Shown one piece after another: positions 7,385 to 15,870 of a DNA stretch of 47,275 nucleotides; position 1 is the stretch's first letter; each line of letters begins with the position of its first letter. The stretch comes from Verrucomicrobiota bacterium (lineage in GTDB: Bacteria; Verrucomicrobiota; Verrucomicrobiia; Opitutales; Opitutaceae), in the NCBI GenBank assembly GCA_016209255.1, contig JACQWL010000048.1, positions 1 through 47,275 of the forward strand. Direction: 5' to 3'. A program made the translations under genes and the position numbers. The notes beneath the pieces are model-generated. The model saw nothing but the letters and a program-made list of their open reading frames with translations. It was not told where the DNA came from and did no database searches.

Positions 7385-9220
7385 ATGCTGAGAAAGATCC
7401 TCCAAATCGCCGGCGGGCTGGCCGTGGTCGTTTTCGTCGGGCTCGCCGTCTTCGCCATCAATCTCGTCTGGTTCCGGCCGTGGAGCCTGCGGCTGTTCTA
7501 CGAAAAGGTCTTCGTCTCCTACGCGCTCGAGAACCCGGAGCTGTTGTCGTCGGTCGGCACCGCGGAGAAATTCGGCTACCGGGCGCACAACGCGCATCTC
7601 AACGACGCCTCCGTCGATCGGGTTCTGAAGGACTTGGAGCGTGCGCGGCGGAACCTCGCCGATCTCGCCCGTTACGATCTCGGGCGCCAGAGTCCCGCCG
7701 AACGCCTCTCCACCCGCATCCTGACCTGGTATCTCGAAAACCTCATCGAGGGCGGCAGATTCGCCTTTCACAATTATCCCGTCAACCAGCTGTTCGGCAT
7801 CCAGAGCGGCCAGCCGGACTTCATGATCAACATCCACCGCATCCCCGATCGCAAGGGCGCCGAGCATTACCTCGCCCGCCTGGGCGAGTGGGGCCGCAAG
7901 TTCGACCAGGTGATCGCCGGCCTCCGTTACCGGGAGGAGCGCCGGATCACGCCGCCGCGCTTCGTCGTGCAACGCGTGCTCACCGAGATGCGCCGTTTCG
8001 TCGCCAAGCCGCCCCGGGAAAACGTCCTCTTCACCACCTTCGCCAAAAAGGTCGACGAACTCACGAACCTGCCCGACGCCGACAAAGCCGCCCTCAAGTC
8101 CCGCGCCGAGGCTGCGATTACCAGCGGCGTCTACCCCGCTTACCGGCGCTTGATCGACACCCTCGCGGCGCTCGAGCCGAAGACCTCCACCGACGACGGC
8201 GTGTGGAAACTGCCGGAGGGAGACGCGTTCTACGCGCACCAGCTCCGCACCTTCACGACGACGAAAATGACCCCGCAGGAGGTGCATGAACTCGGGCTCC
8301 GCGAGGTCGCGCGCATTGCGGCCGAAATGCGCGCCATCCTCGACGCGCAGGGCCACACTGGCGGCACGCCGGGCGAGTGGCTGCAGCGCCTGGCCCGGGA
8401 GCCGCGCTTTCTCCACGCCAACGACGACGCGGGCCGGCAGGCCGCGCTCGCCGAGTACACGCGGCTGATCGAGGAGGCGCTCGTGCGTTCGCGCGACGTC
8501 ATCGGCCTCGCCCCGAAGGCGAAGATTGAGATCCGCCGCATCCCGGAGTTCAAGGAGGCCACCGCGCCCGGCGCTTACTACCAGCGACCGGCGCTCGACG
8601 GCTCCCGCCCCGGCGTGTTCTACGCCAACTTACGCGACATGGGCGAGGTGCCGAAATTCAACATGAAGACGCTTGCCTACCACGAAGGCGTGCCGGGCCA
8701 CCATTTCCAGCTGGCAATCGCGCAGGAGACGAAAGGCCTGCCCACCTTCCGCAGCCTGCTCCCGTTCACCGCCTATATCGAAGGCTGGGCCCTTTATACC
8801 GAATGGCTCGCGGTCGAGATGGGACTGTACCAGGATGACCCCTACAGCAGCCTCGGCCGCCTGCAAGACGAGATGATGCGCGCCGTCCGGCTGGTCGTTG
8901 ACACCGGCCTCCACTTCAAGCGCTGGCCGCGGGAGCAGGCCATCCGCTACATGGTTGAGCACACCGGCATGGCCGAAGCCAGCGTGGTGTCCGAGGTTGA
9001 GCGCTACATCGTCAACCCCGGCCAGGCCTGCGCCTACAAGATCGGCATGTTGAAAATCCAGGAGCTGCGCCGCCGGGCGGAAAAAGCACTCGGTCCGCGA
9101 TTTGACCGGCGCGAATTTCACGATGTCGTCCTGAAGAACGGCGCCGTGCCGCTCGAGATCCTCGAAACGCTCATCGACGAGTGGATCGCGGTGCGGGCCG
9201 GTGTCGCGTCGTCAACCTGA
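7385..9220 (+). CDS. DUF885 family metallopeptidase-like protein, membrane-anchored
   Basis: This 611-residue protein has one N-terminal transmembrane segment (about residues 6-28, IAGGLAVVVFVGLAVFAI), so the start at 7385 is preferred over 7334. The DUF885 body carries HEGVPGHHFQ near residue 435 and EGWALYTEWL about 35 residues further on. These are the family's zinc-site-like HExxxHH and downstream Glu. Length is normal for the family. Members are thought to be carboxypeptidase-like dipeptide or oligopeptide hydrolases anchored on the outer side of the inner membrane; the exact substrate is unknown. It stands alone on the plus strand and looks intact. Confidence 0.88.
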   Translation: MLRKILQIAGGLAVVVFVGLAVFAINLVWFRPWSLRLFYEKVFVSYALENPELLSSVGTAEKFGYRAHNAHLNDASVDRVLKDLERARRNLADLARYDLGRQSPAERLSTRILTWYLENLIEGGRFAFHNYPVNQLFGIQSGQPDFMINIHRIPDRKGAEHYLARLGEWGRKFDQVIAGLRYREERRITPPRFVVQRVLTEMRRFVAKPPRENVLFTTFAKKVDELTNLPDADKAALKSRAEAAITSGVYPAYRRLIDTLAALEPKTSTDDGVWKLPEGDAFYAHQLRTFTTTKMTPQEVHELGLREVARIAAEMRAILDAQGHTGGTPGEWLQRLAREPRFLHANDDAGRQAALAEYTRLIEEALVRSRDVIGLAPKAKIEIRRIPEFKEATAPGAYYQRPALDGSRPGVFYANLRDMGEVPKFNMKTLAYHEGVPGHHFQLAIAQETKGLPTFRSLLPFTAYIEGWALYTEWLAVEMGLYQDDPYSSLGRLQDEMMRAVRLVVDTGLHFKRWPREQAIRYMVEHTGMAEASVVSEVERYIVNPGQACAYKIGMLKIQELRRRAEKALGPRFDRREFHDVVLKNGAVPLEILETLIDEWIAVRAGVASST

Positions 9221-9362
9221 TGAAGACCGCAGGAGGGATCTCGATGCCGTCTTCACTTTCGCGTCGTCAATTGTCCCAAACCCGCGGTAAAGAACACCCG
9301 CATCATCGCCTTCCGAAGCGGCCTCCGGGAAGCTTCCCTCGACTGCAACCGAAAGACGTTCC

Positions 9363-10166
9363 ATGAAAATCATCCGCCACCTCACTCCCGCCGGGCCCGC
9401 CTACGCCGCGCTGCAACCGGACGGTTCCGCCCGCGAAATCGCGGGCGACATCTTCGCCGATTTCCGCGTCACCGACCGCGCCGTCACGCCCGGCAAGCTT
9501 CTCGCGCCCGTGGTGCCGGCGAACATCCTCGCCATCGGTCTTAACTACAAGAAACACGCGGCCGAAGGCGGCCACCCACCGCCGGCGCACCCGGTGCTGT
9601 TCATCAAGGCGACCAGTTCGCTCCAGCATCCCGGGGACGCGATCGAGCTGCCGGTGAAACTCGCAAGCACGAAGGTGGATTACGAATGCGAACTCGCGGT
9701 GGTGATTGGCCGCCGGTGCAAGAATGTCCCGCGCGCCCACGCGCTCGACTACGTGCTCGGCTACACCTGCGGCAACGATGTCTCGGCCCGCGACTGGCAG
9801 CGCGACGGCGGCGGCGGCCAGTGGTGCCAGGGCAAGAGCTTCGACACCTTCTGCCCGCTCGGCCCCGTGCTCGTCACGAAAGACGAGATCCCCAATCCGA
9901 ACAGCCTCCGCATCCGCACGATCCTCAACGGCGACGCGATGCAGGACTGGAACACCGACGACATGATCTTCGACGTGGCCGCGATCGTCGAATTTCTCAG
10001 TGGCAGCAAGACGCTCCTGCCCGGCACGGTCATCATGACCGGCACGCCGCACGGCGTCGGTTTCGCGCGCCAGCCGCCGGTGTGGCTCAAGGCCGGCGAC
10101 ACCGTGAGCATCGAGATCGAAAAAATCGGCACGCTGACGAATCCGGTGATCGACGAGCCGGTGTGA
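9363..10166 (+). CDS. Fumarylacetoacetate hydrolase (FAH) family protein
   Basis: 267 residues, normal length for the bacterial FAH-like family. It shows LAIGLNYKKHAAE near 56, the metal-site segment VDYECELAVVIGR (about 106-118), NDVSARDWQR and the C-terminal VIMTGTPHGVGF. Relatives hydrolyse C-C bonds of 1,3-diketo acids or act as 2-hydroxyhepta-2,4-diene-1,7-dioate isomerases or oxaloacetate decarboxylases in aromatic or sugar-acid catabolism. The precise reaction cannot be fixed from sequence. There is no signal peptide, so it is cytoplasmic. No pathway partner is adjacent; the next gene is a broken beta-galactosidase. Confidence 0.9.
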   Translation: MKIIRHLTPAGPAYAALQPDGSAREIAGDIFADFRVTDRAVTPGKLLAPVVPANILAIGLNYKKHAAEGGHPPPAHPVLFIKATSSLQHPGDAIELPVKLASTKVDYECELAVVIGRRCKNVPRAHALDYVLGYTCGNDVSARDWQRDGGGGQWCQGKSFDTFCPLGPVLVTKDEIPNPNSLRIRTILNGDAMQDWNTDDMIFDVAAIVEFLSGSKTLLPGTVIMTGTPHGVGFARQPPVWLKAGDTVSIEIEKIGTLTNPVIDEPV

Positions 10167-10195
10167 GCTGAAATCGGCGCCGCCGTTTTCTTTGA

Positions 10196-10222
10196 CCGCC
10201 GGCGGACGCAGTCCGCTGGCGG
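10196..10222. terminator. Possible hairpin terminator after the FAH gene
   Basis: CCGCCGGCGGA and TCCGCTGGCGG pair over 11 bp (one G-U) around a CGCAG loop, 30 bases after the FAH stop. There is no clear T-run, so this is a weak call. Confidence 0.35.
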
Positions 10223-10292
10223 CCGCCGGACTGTCATCCGATCTTTGTGTTTCCTCCACGGACCGGTAGTGGCAGCATCAGCGCGCCGTCCC

Positions 10293-11554
10293 ATGAAACG
10301 CATTCTGCTTCGCGCCCTCGCCACCATTACGCTCTGTTATCTCGCGCCCGCCATGCCCGCCCAGCCCACCGCCGCCGCTTTCAAGTTTCCGCCCGCCGAT
10401 CTGATGAACATCGGCGTGTACTATTATCCCGAAGCCTGGCCGGCCGCGCAGTGGCCCCGCGACATGGCCAACATCAAGAAGCTCGGGATGGAATTCGGCC
10501 ACCTGGGCGAGTTCGCGTGGGCGTTCATGGAGCCGACCGAGGGCCACTTCGACTTCGCCTGGCTGGACCGCAATGTCGCCCTCGCCGCCGAACAGGGCCT
10601 GAAGGTCGTCCTCTGCACTCCGACCCCCGCGCCGCCCATCTGGCTCACCGAGGCTCATCCCGATGTCCTGATGGTCGACGCGAGCGGCCGCCGCCAGGTC
10701 CACGGCACGCGGCAGCACGCTTGCTGGAGCGTCGAAACCTACCGGCGCTACGTGGCGAAGATCGTCGGCGAACTCGGCCGCCGTTACGGAAAAGATGCGC
10801 GCGTTTGGGGCTGGCAGCTCGACAACGAGCTCACGCACTATGGCAAGGAGCCCTGCTTCTGCGACGCGTGCCAGCGGAAGTTTCAGGCGTGGCTGAAAAA
10901 CAAATACGGGGAGATCGCCGCGTTGAATCGCGACTGGGGCAACGCCTTCTGGTCGCAGCTGTACCAGCGTTTCGACCAAATCCGCCTGCCGAACACCCGG
11001 GAGTTCGTCGCCCAGTTCAACCCCCACCACATGCTCGATGCGCAACGCTGGTTCGACGCGGTCACCTCTGGGAGGCCGCTTGGGCGGCGCCGATCCACGA
11101 TCTCATTGGGGCGAGCATCAAGTTCTACGACACCCTGCCCGCACCGAATGTCGCGCGGGTGAAGGCCGGCGGGCAAACCCACGATTGGTTCACTTGGGGC
11201 GAGGTCCTCGAGCCGCGCGCCGGCACGACGGCGCTCGCGACCTACGCCGACCAGTACTACGCCGGCAGTATCGCCGCAATCACCCGCCGGCTCGGCAAAG
11301 GCAGCGTCACCTACGTCGGCGTCGATTCGCTGACGGGGTCGCTCGAGGCCCAGTTGGTGCGCGACGTCTTCGCCCGCGCCGGCGTCGCGACGGAAAATCT
11401 CGCCGAAGGCTTCATCGTCGACTGGCGGGACGGCCTGTGGGTCGCGACCAATTCGACCGAGAAAACGCAACCGGCGCCGATTCCCGCGCAAGCGAAGATC
11501 CTCCTCGGCACGCGCGAGGTCCCGACCGCCGGGGTGACGGTGTGGCGGGAGTAA
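10293..11554 (+). pseudogene. GH42 beta-galactosidase, internally deleted and frameshifted
   Basis: From ATG 10293 a signal peptide (about 1-27) precedes a good GH42 barrel start: MNIGVYYYPEAWP, FGHLGEFAWAFMEP, TPTPAPPIWL, and the acid/base Glu in WGWQLDNELTHYG with the CDAC cysteines. Family features stop at QRWFDAV (near 11060). Immediately after, in another frame, comes the GH42 C-terminal part: EAAWAAPIHDLIGASIKFYD, the trimerisation-like domain and WRDGLWVATN, ending GVTVWRE at 11554. The second half of the barrel with the nucleophile Glu is missing, roughly 200-250 residues. Two ends of one gene are joined out of frame at about 11060-11085. A full enzyme is about 650-700 residues. It cannot be catalytically active. 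Confidence 0.85.
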
Positions 11555-11655
11555 TGGCGGTCGCCCGCTCCCAAATTTGCGAGTCGCAAAATGTTAGCTG
11601 CTTTATGTCTTGGCAGAGAGTCGCTTCCCATTAGGGATTCCTCACTCTTCCCACC

Positions 11656-11940
11656 ATGAAAAAACGAATCGGATTGTTCACCCCCAGGGCCAAGATCAAG
11701 AAAGGCTTCTCGACGACGACCACGACGTATGTCGAGGTCGAAGATGTCGCGGAACTGGCCGCCAAGCTTTCGGGCCTCGGCGCCACGCGCCTTGGCCTCC
11801 TCTGCCGCGACCGCCTGGGCGCCACCAGCATCGAAGGCAAAATGTTTCCCGCTGCGGACCTTAAGCCAACGCATCTCGACTGGCTCACGGACAAGCCGAA
11901 GGAATTTCAGACCCGTGGATTGTTCTACGAGATCAAGTAA
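11656..11940 (+). CDS. Small hypothetical protein, 94 residues
   Basis: ATG 11656 opens a basic N-terminus (MKKRIGLFTPRAKIKKGF), then a Thr run, a helix-like EDVAELAAKLSGLGATRLGL and an ending RGLFYEIK. Lys/Arg-rich start, high third-position GC and a clean stop support coding. No family is recognised and no export signal is seen. It sits just after the broken GH42 gene and could be a fragment. Confidence 0.45.
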   Translation: MKKRIGLFTPRAKIKKGFSTTTTTYVEVEDVAELAAKLSGLGATRLGLLCRDRLGATSIEGKMFPAADLKPTHLDWLTDKPKEFQTRGLFYEIK

Positions 11941-12457
11941 GGACGCTGAAGGCATTCCGCATTTTCGCATTCCGCTGAATCTGCCCCACGCCGGGCGCGT
12001 GGCGCGGCGAATTGTTCTGCTGATTCCGACACGGGTGCCCGGCCCCGGGCCCGAGGCGGACGCGGTGCGGCAGGTTGCGAAGGAACTCGAGGACTTGCTC
12101 GCTCCCTGTTTCGATCTCGGCGAAAACCCGGACGGTGAATCCGCGAATCGCATCCGCGACCGCGCGGCGGGGCTCGGCCGGAGGCTGGTCGACGCCATCG
12201 AAAGGGGCGGATTCGCCTCCGATCGGCTGGGCCAATGTGTGCGAAACCTCTTTGAGTGCCTCGAACTGGGCCCCGAGGGGGCAGCCATCTCCCTCCGCGC
12301 GGGCGAGAATCCGAATTCGCTCCAGCGTCCGTCGGGACTCTAATTCACTCCGCCATTGACAACAACCCGCGGACACGAGCACACCCCTTGCCCGTTTGTG
12401 AATACTGGTCCAGCCTGGCAGCCAGGCGAACACCCACCACCCAAAGATAATAATCCT
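11941..12457 (+). other. Stretch with no recognisable gene; one coding-like frame
   Basis: From a possible GTG at 11999 to TAA at 12343, the plus strand reads VARRIVLLIPTRVPGPG, then helical sequence (ADAVRQVAKELEDLLAP, RAAGLGRRLVDAIERGGF). Codon third positions are GC-rich, as in real genes. There is no known family, no good start and no ribosome-binding site, so it may be the tail of a decayed gene. The remaining 115 bases upstream of the Dabb gene hold nothing recognisable. Confidence 0.25.
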
Positions 12458-12826
12458 ATGAAAAAACTGATCCTAATCCTGATGACTGCCGGCCTGCTCA
12501 CGCTGGGCGCGGCGACTGCTGCGGCGCAAACTGCACCCAAATCCGTGATCCACGTGGTCACGGTTTCGTGGAAGGCCGGCACCACGCCCGAGCAAATCAA
12601 AGCCGCGCTTGACGGCGTCAAGGCGCTGCCGACGAAGTTCAAGGGCATCACGCGCGTGTGGACGAGATCCATCAAAGTCCAGGGCGGCAAAGCCAACGCC
12701 TTTGTGATGGAGTTCGTCGACGAGGCGGCGCTCAAGGCGTATGCCGACAGCCCGGCGCAAAAGGAATGGTACAAGGTCTATGTGCCGATCCGCGAGGAGA
12801 GCACGACGTTCGACATCACGAACTGA
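12458..12826 (+). CDS. Secreted Dabb (stress-responsive alpha/beta barrel) domain protein
   Basis: 122 residues. A signal peptide (MKKLILILMTAGLLTLGAAT, to about 24) is followed by a ferredoxin-like Dabb domain. Visible segments are VIHVVTVSWKAGTTPEQIKA, GITRVWTRS, NAFVMEFVDEAALKAYADSP and EWYKVYVPI. Dabb proteins form dimeric alpha/beta barrels and are of mostly unknown function; a periplasmic version is common in this kind of bacterium. The start at 12458 is chosen because the upstream in-frame codons are not protein-like. A strong terminator follows 29 bases after the stop, so it is probably a single-gene transcript. Confidence 0.85.
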   Translation: MKKLILILMTAGLLTLGAATAAAQTAPKSVIHVVTVSWKAGTTPEQIKAALDGVKALPTKFKGITRVWTRSIKVQGGKANAFVMEFVDEAALKAYADSPAQKEWYKVYVPIREESTTFDITN

Positions 12827-12855
12827 GAATCTTGCTGGTTTGAGGAATCATCACA

Positions 12856-12879
12856 GGCCGCCGCGAGGCGGCCTTTTTT
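12856..12879 (+). terminator. Rho-independent terminator of the Dabb gene
   Basis: A perfect 7-bp stem GGCCGCC / GGCGGCC with a GCGA tetraloop is followed by TTTTTT (12874-12879), 29 bases after the stop codon. This is the clearest intrinsic terminator in the window. Confidence 0.92.
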
Positions 12880-13771
12880 GTCTTCGCAAACCGGGGTGTC
12901 TTCAAACCTGGCCTGTCATTCTGAGTGGTTTAATGTCGTAGCCCTGAGCGGAGCGAACGGGGAAGAATCAGGCCGGAGGCACGAAGCCGTTGGCCCGGAA
13001 CTTTCGCAGCGCGTCGTAGCCGCAATCTGATCGCGTGAACGGTAAAGCAATCGATCCGGCAGGGAGTTCGCGGATCGACCCATGTCAGAGTGTGTCCATG
13101 CAGTCGGCCCCACTTGGCCAATACGTATCCATGCATTCGATAAACAAGGAATGGCGTAGCAGCCGAGGTCACGAGGCTGGCGAGTGCGGTTCTTTTCCCG
13201 TCCAGCCTCCTTACGTCGGCTGCTACATCCAACTGCATCGTTGCGGCTAATCGAGTGAACCGACGATCACCAACAGGCAGGCTGGCGACCTCCCGTCTTC
13301 GCCCTACGGGCTACGACGCGGCAAGGGACTCGTGGCGCGCCGAAGCCTTGGCGAAGGCGGCTGGACGCCGGCTGGCCTTGTTCGCTGAAGAAACGCGCCC
13401 GGAGGTCGCGTTACTGCGACGATCCTTGTCAATCCACTGACGGCGGTTTACGCGGATTTCGCGGATGCCTTCGGCGACTCGTCTGCCTTTATCCGCTCCA
13501 TCTGCGTTTTCCGCGGTTAAAATGATTGGGGCGTTTCATTTGGCTGCGGCGGCGCCGCGCCAAGTTACCCGCGGCAAGAAAGCCTGGCGGCGTTGCTCTG
13601 TGGCCTCGGGTTGGGCCTCTGTGCACTCTGTGACGAGAATCCCGTCTGTCTCGGCGTGCAGGACGGCGCGGTCTGTCATTTGCGGAAGATTCCGGGCTCC
13701 ACTCGCTCACGCTCGTCGCTACGCTCGAAGCTACACTGGGGCGCCCCAAGTCATCACCCCACCCACCCAAC
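12880..13771. other. Long non-coding stretch of repeat debris
   Basis: About 890 bp with no plausible gene. It holds one hairpin repeat (13156-13226), a second copy of TCCATGCA (13095 and 13129) and inverted stretches such as CGCCGAAGCCTTGGCGAAGG near 13337. A formulaic run (GCGGATTTCGCGGATGCC and nearby) resembles dispersed intergenic sequence. It separates the Dabb terminator from the convergent toxin-antitoxin pair. Confidence 0.6.
13156..13226. repeat. Hairpin repeat family B, copy 1
   Basis: Imperfect 22-bp inverted repeat: GTAGCAGCCGAGGTCACGAG at 13156 onward pairs with sequence ending CGTCGGCTGCTAC at 13226. A second copy of the same 71-bp length lies at 21097-21167, with shared GAGTGCGGTTC in the loop and similar flanks on both sides (ATCCATGCA upstream, ACTGNATCGTTNCGGC downstream). 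It is REP-like; no transposase is seen nearby. Confidence 0.8.
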
Positions 13772-14179
13772 TCACGCAAACGGATCCAAGACGGACACGC
13801 GCGCCTTCGTGAAATCGCGGGTGTTGCGGGTGGCCACGGTCAGCCCATGCGTCAACGCCGTCGCCGCAATCATGCTGTCCGTGATCGGCATCGCCTCGCC
13901 CCGGCGCCGCAGGTCGGCCAGCAACTTCGCCCAGCGCAGCCCGGTCGCCGCCTCCCACGGCAGGCAGTGAATTCGGCGCACGACCTCGTCGAACCAACGC
14001 TCGAGCGCCTGCCGCCTTCGCGACGCGGTCAACCGGTGAATCCCGAATCGAATCTCACCCAGAATGATCGGATCGACCGCCAGCTCGCGCTCGTTGCGTC
14101 GCAGCCAATCGACCACCCTGGCGTCGGGTGCAGGCTTGGTCGCCTCACCGAGCACATTCGCATCGACCAGGAAAGTCAC
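13772..14179 (-). CDS. vapC: PIN-domain toxin (VapC-type ribonuclease)
   Basis: 135 residues, typical PIN length. Acidic site residues are visible: Asp6 in FLVDANVLGE, Glu in ILGEIRFGI, Asp in MPITDSMIAATAL and the late TRNTRDF. These coordinate Mg2+ for single-strand RNA cleavage, typically of initiator tRNA or rRNA in VapC. ATG overlaps the stop of the antitoxin gene by four bases (ATGA), so the pair is translationally coupled. No decay is seen. The target RNA cannot be told from sequence. Confidence 0.9.
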   Translation of the reverse strand: MTFLVDANVLGEATKPAPDARVVDWLRRNERELAVDPIILGEIRFGIHRLTASRRRQALERWFDEVVRRIHCLPWEAATGLRWAKLLADLRRRGEAMPITDSMIAATALTHGLTVATRNTRDFTKARVSVLDPFA

Positions 14180-14406
14180 AACGTGTCGGTCGATTCCGAA
14201 GCGACCGGGCTGAAGAAGCCCTTTTCCGGGCAGGCCAGCAAGCAGTCAACCAAGCCGGTATTCGCCGGACGGGCGAGTCGCACCAGCCGGTATTCTCCCC
14301 GGTCAAGCCGCTCGATTTCGAATTCCTGGCCAGACTCGATTCCATCGCGCCGGCGAATCTCCGCCGGCAGCACAATCTGGCCCTTGCTCGAAATGCAGGT
14401 TGTCAT
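14176..14406 (-). CDS. vapB: AbrB/SpoVT-fold antitoxin of the VapBC-type pair
   Basis: 76 residues. The N-terminal swapped-hairpin DNA-binding motif is clear: TTCISSKGQIVLPAEIRRRD, then GIESGQEFEIERL. The C-terminal part (GLVDCLLACPEKGFF) should wrap the PIN toxin. It is the first gene of a two-gene minus-strand operon and normally represses its own promoter, which would lie in 14407-14480 facing the bicupin promoter. Neighbouring repeat debris suggests a mobile or unstable locus. Confidence 0.9.
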   Translation of the reverse strand: MTTCISSKGQIVLPAEIRRRDGIESGQEFEIERLDRGEYRLVRLARPANTGLVDCLLACPEKGFFSPVASESTDTL

Positions 14407-14479
14407 GGAGAGTAAGATTCCATCTTACTTCACGGAGTCAAATCGCGAATTGGTCTCCGCCCAGCCGCCCCGCCCGCCC

Positions 14480-15502
14480 ATGCAAACCATCCACATCCCC
14501 GACCTCCCCTGGGAGGAGCAGCACTCGCCCACGCGCAAATTTCACTCGTTCTGCCGCAACGTTTCCCTCGCGCTCGGCGGGCTTCGCAACACCGGCACGT
14601 GGGGCGGCGGGCACCCGTTCGATCTGCAGATACGCCGCATCCCGCCCGGCGCCGCCATCTGCCCGTTCCATTCGCACTTCGCCCAATGGGAACTGTTCGT
14701 CGTCCAGGCCGGCAACGGCACCGTGCGCGCCAGCGGCGAGACGCACGCGATCACGACCGGTGAGGTCTTCGTCCATCCGCCCGGCGAGCCGCACCAGCTC
14801 ATCAATACGGGTTCGATCGATCTCGAGGTCTTCATCATCGCCGACAACCCCGATCTCGACGCGTTTCACTATCCCGACTCCCACAAGTGGGGCCTGCGCC
14901 CGCCGGGAAAATATTTCCGCATGGCCGAAGTCTGCTACTTCGATGGCGAGGAGGCTCCGGTCACCGGCGCGCCGCCGTATGTTCCCTCCGGCTCACCGCC
15001 GTCGCCCGAGATTGCGCCCTTCGCCCGGCGCAGACTTCACCCCGACCGTCTCGCGTGGGAGGAGTGGCATTCACCGAAAGGGAAATTTCGCGGCGCCAGC
15101 AAAGAACTGTCCATTGCTCTCGGCGCAAAACGCAACACGCCCGCGGGTCTCGGCGGCCATCCGTTCGATCTCGAACTCGGCAAACTTGGGCCGGGGCAAT
15201 GCGGTTGCCCGTTTCACCGCCACGCCGCCCAGTGGGAGATGTTCGTCATCCTCGGCGGCACGGGCACGGTGCGCACCACCGATGCCGCAACTCCGGTGCA
15301 CGCAGGCGACGCCTTCATCCACCCCCCAACCACCGCCCACCAGTTCACCAACACCGGTGACACCGATCTCCTGTTCTATCTTGTCGCCGACAACCCGCCG
15401 GTCGACTACTGGTATTATCCCGACTCCAACAAGTGGGGCCTCCGCGCGCCGCGAAAGTTTTTCCGCATCGACGACGTCGATTATTGGGACGGTGAGGAAT
15501 AG
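14480..15502 (+). CDS. Tandem-duplicated cupin protein (bicupin)
   Basis: 340 residues made of two homologous halves. Each half has the order W-E-E-x-H-SP..KF, LSIALG-type strand, GGHPFDL, CPFH-x-H-xxQWE(L/M)FV, G-x-GTVR, HPP..HQ(L/F)xNTG, and YPDS-K-WGLR-P-K-FR ending YFDGEE or YWDGEE. The two halves span about 1-157 and 185-340, joined by a Pro/Ala-rich linker (APPYVPSGSPPSPE). Metal-binding cupin motif 1 (H-x-H...E) and motif 2 (final H) are kept in both. Such proteins may be sugar or small-molecule isomerases, dioxygenases or sensors. There is no signal peptide, so it is cytoplasmic. ATG 14480 starts the first repeat cleanly. Confidence 0.8.
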   Translation: MQTIHIPDLPWEEQHSPTRKFHSFCRNVSLALGGLRNTGTWGGGHPFDLQIRRIPPGAAICPFHSHFAQWELFVVQAGNGTVRASGETHAITTGEVFVHPPGEPHQLINTGSIDLEVFIIADNPDLDAFHYPDSHKWGLRPPGKYFRMAEVCYFDGEEAPVTGAPPYVPSGSPPSPEIAPFARRRLHPDRLAWEEWHSPKGKFRGASKELSIALGAKRNTPAGLGGHPFDLELGKLGPGQCGCPFHRHAAQWEMFVILGGTGTVRTTDAATPVHAGDAFIHPPTTAHQFTNTGDTDLLFYLVADNPPVDYWYYPDSNKWGLRAPRKFFRIDDVDYWDGEE

Positions 15503-15585
15503 GGGTGATCCCAGATTCAGCACTTCAAACCCACCGCGGATCACCTGGCGTGGCGCAGCCGCAACCAAACTCAAGCCACCAAAGC

Positions 15586-15704
15586 CTTGGCCACAAAAAG
15601 GCGCAAAAATGCCTGCAGCCGCGGCGGAAATCTTTCGCGCGCTTATAAGCGCGACGCACGCTTCAGCTGGTGCCCTTGATCTTTCGTGCCTTTTTGTGGC
15701 CAAG
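15586..15704. repeat. Small inverted-repeat element with internal palindrome
   Basis: CTTGGCCACAAAAAGGCGC at 15586 and its near-exact reverse complement (TGCCTTTTTGTGGCCAAG, ending 15704) bound a 119-bp segment, with about 20 of 22 arm bases matching. A perfect 16-bp palindrome CGCGCTTATAAGCGCG lies inside at 15638-15653. Half of the arm (CCAAGGCCACAAAAGG) also appears near 275. It looks like a tiny non-autonomous element. The rest of the gap between the bicupin and the convergent CehA gene (15503-15870) holds nothing recognisable. Confidence 0.65.
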
Positions 15705-15870
15705 AAATCTCCGGCGCCTGCGTGTTTTTTCAGGGATAGCGAACGCATGTCCGCGAACGCACTCACGTCGGATTCAAGACACGAGTGATTCGCGGGCATG
15801 CTTGGTCCGCCAAACCCGCGCCAGCGAGCTGGCGGCCTACATGTACGAAATCAAAACGAAACGTTCTCCA

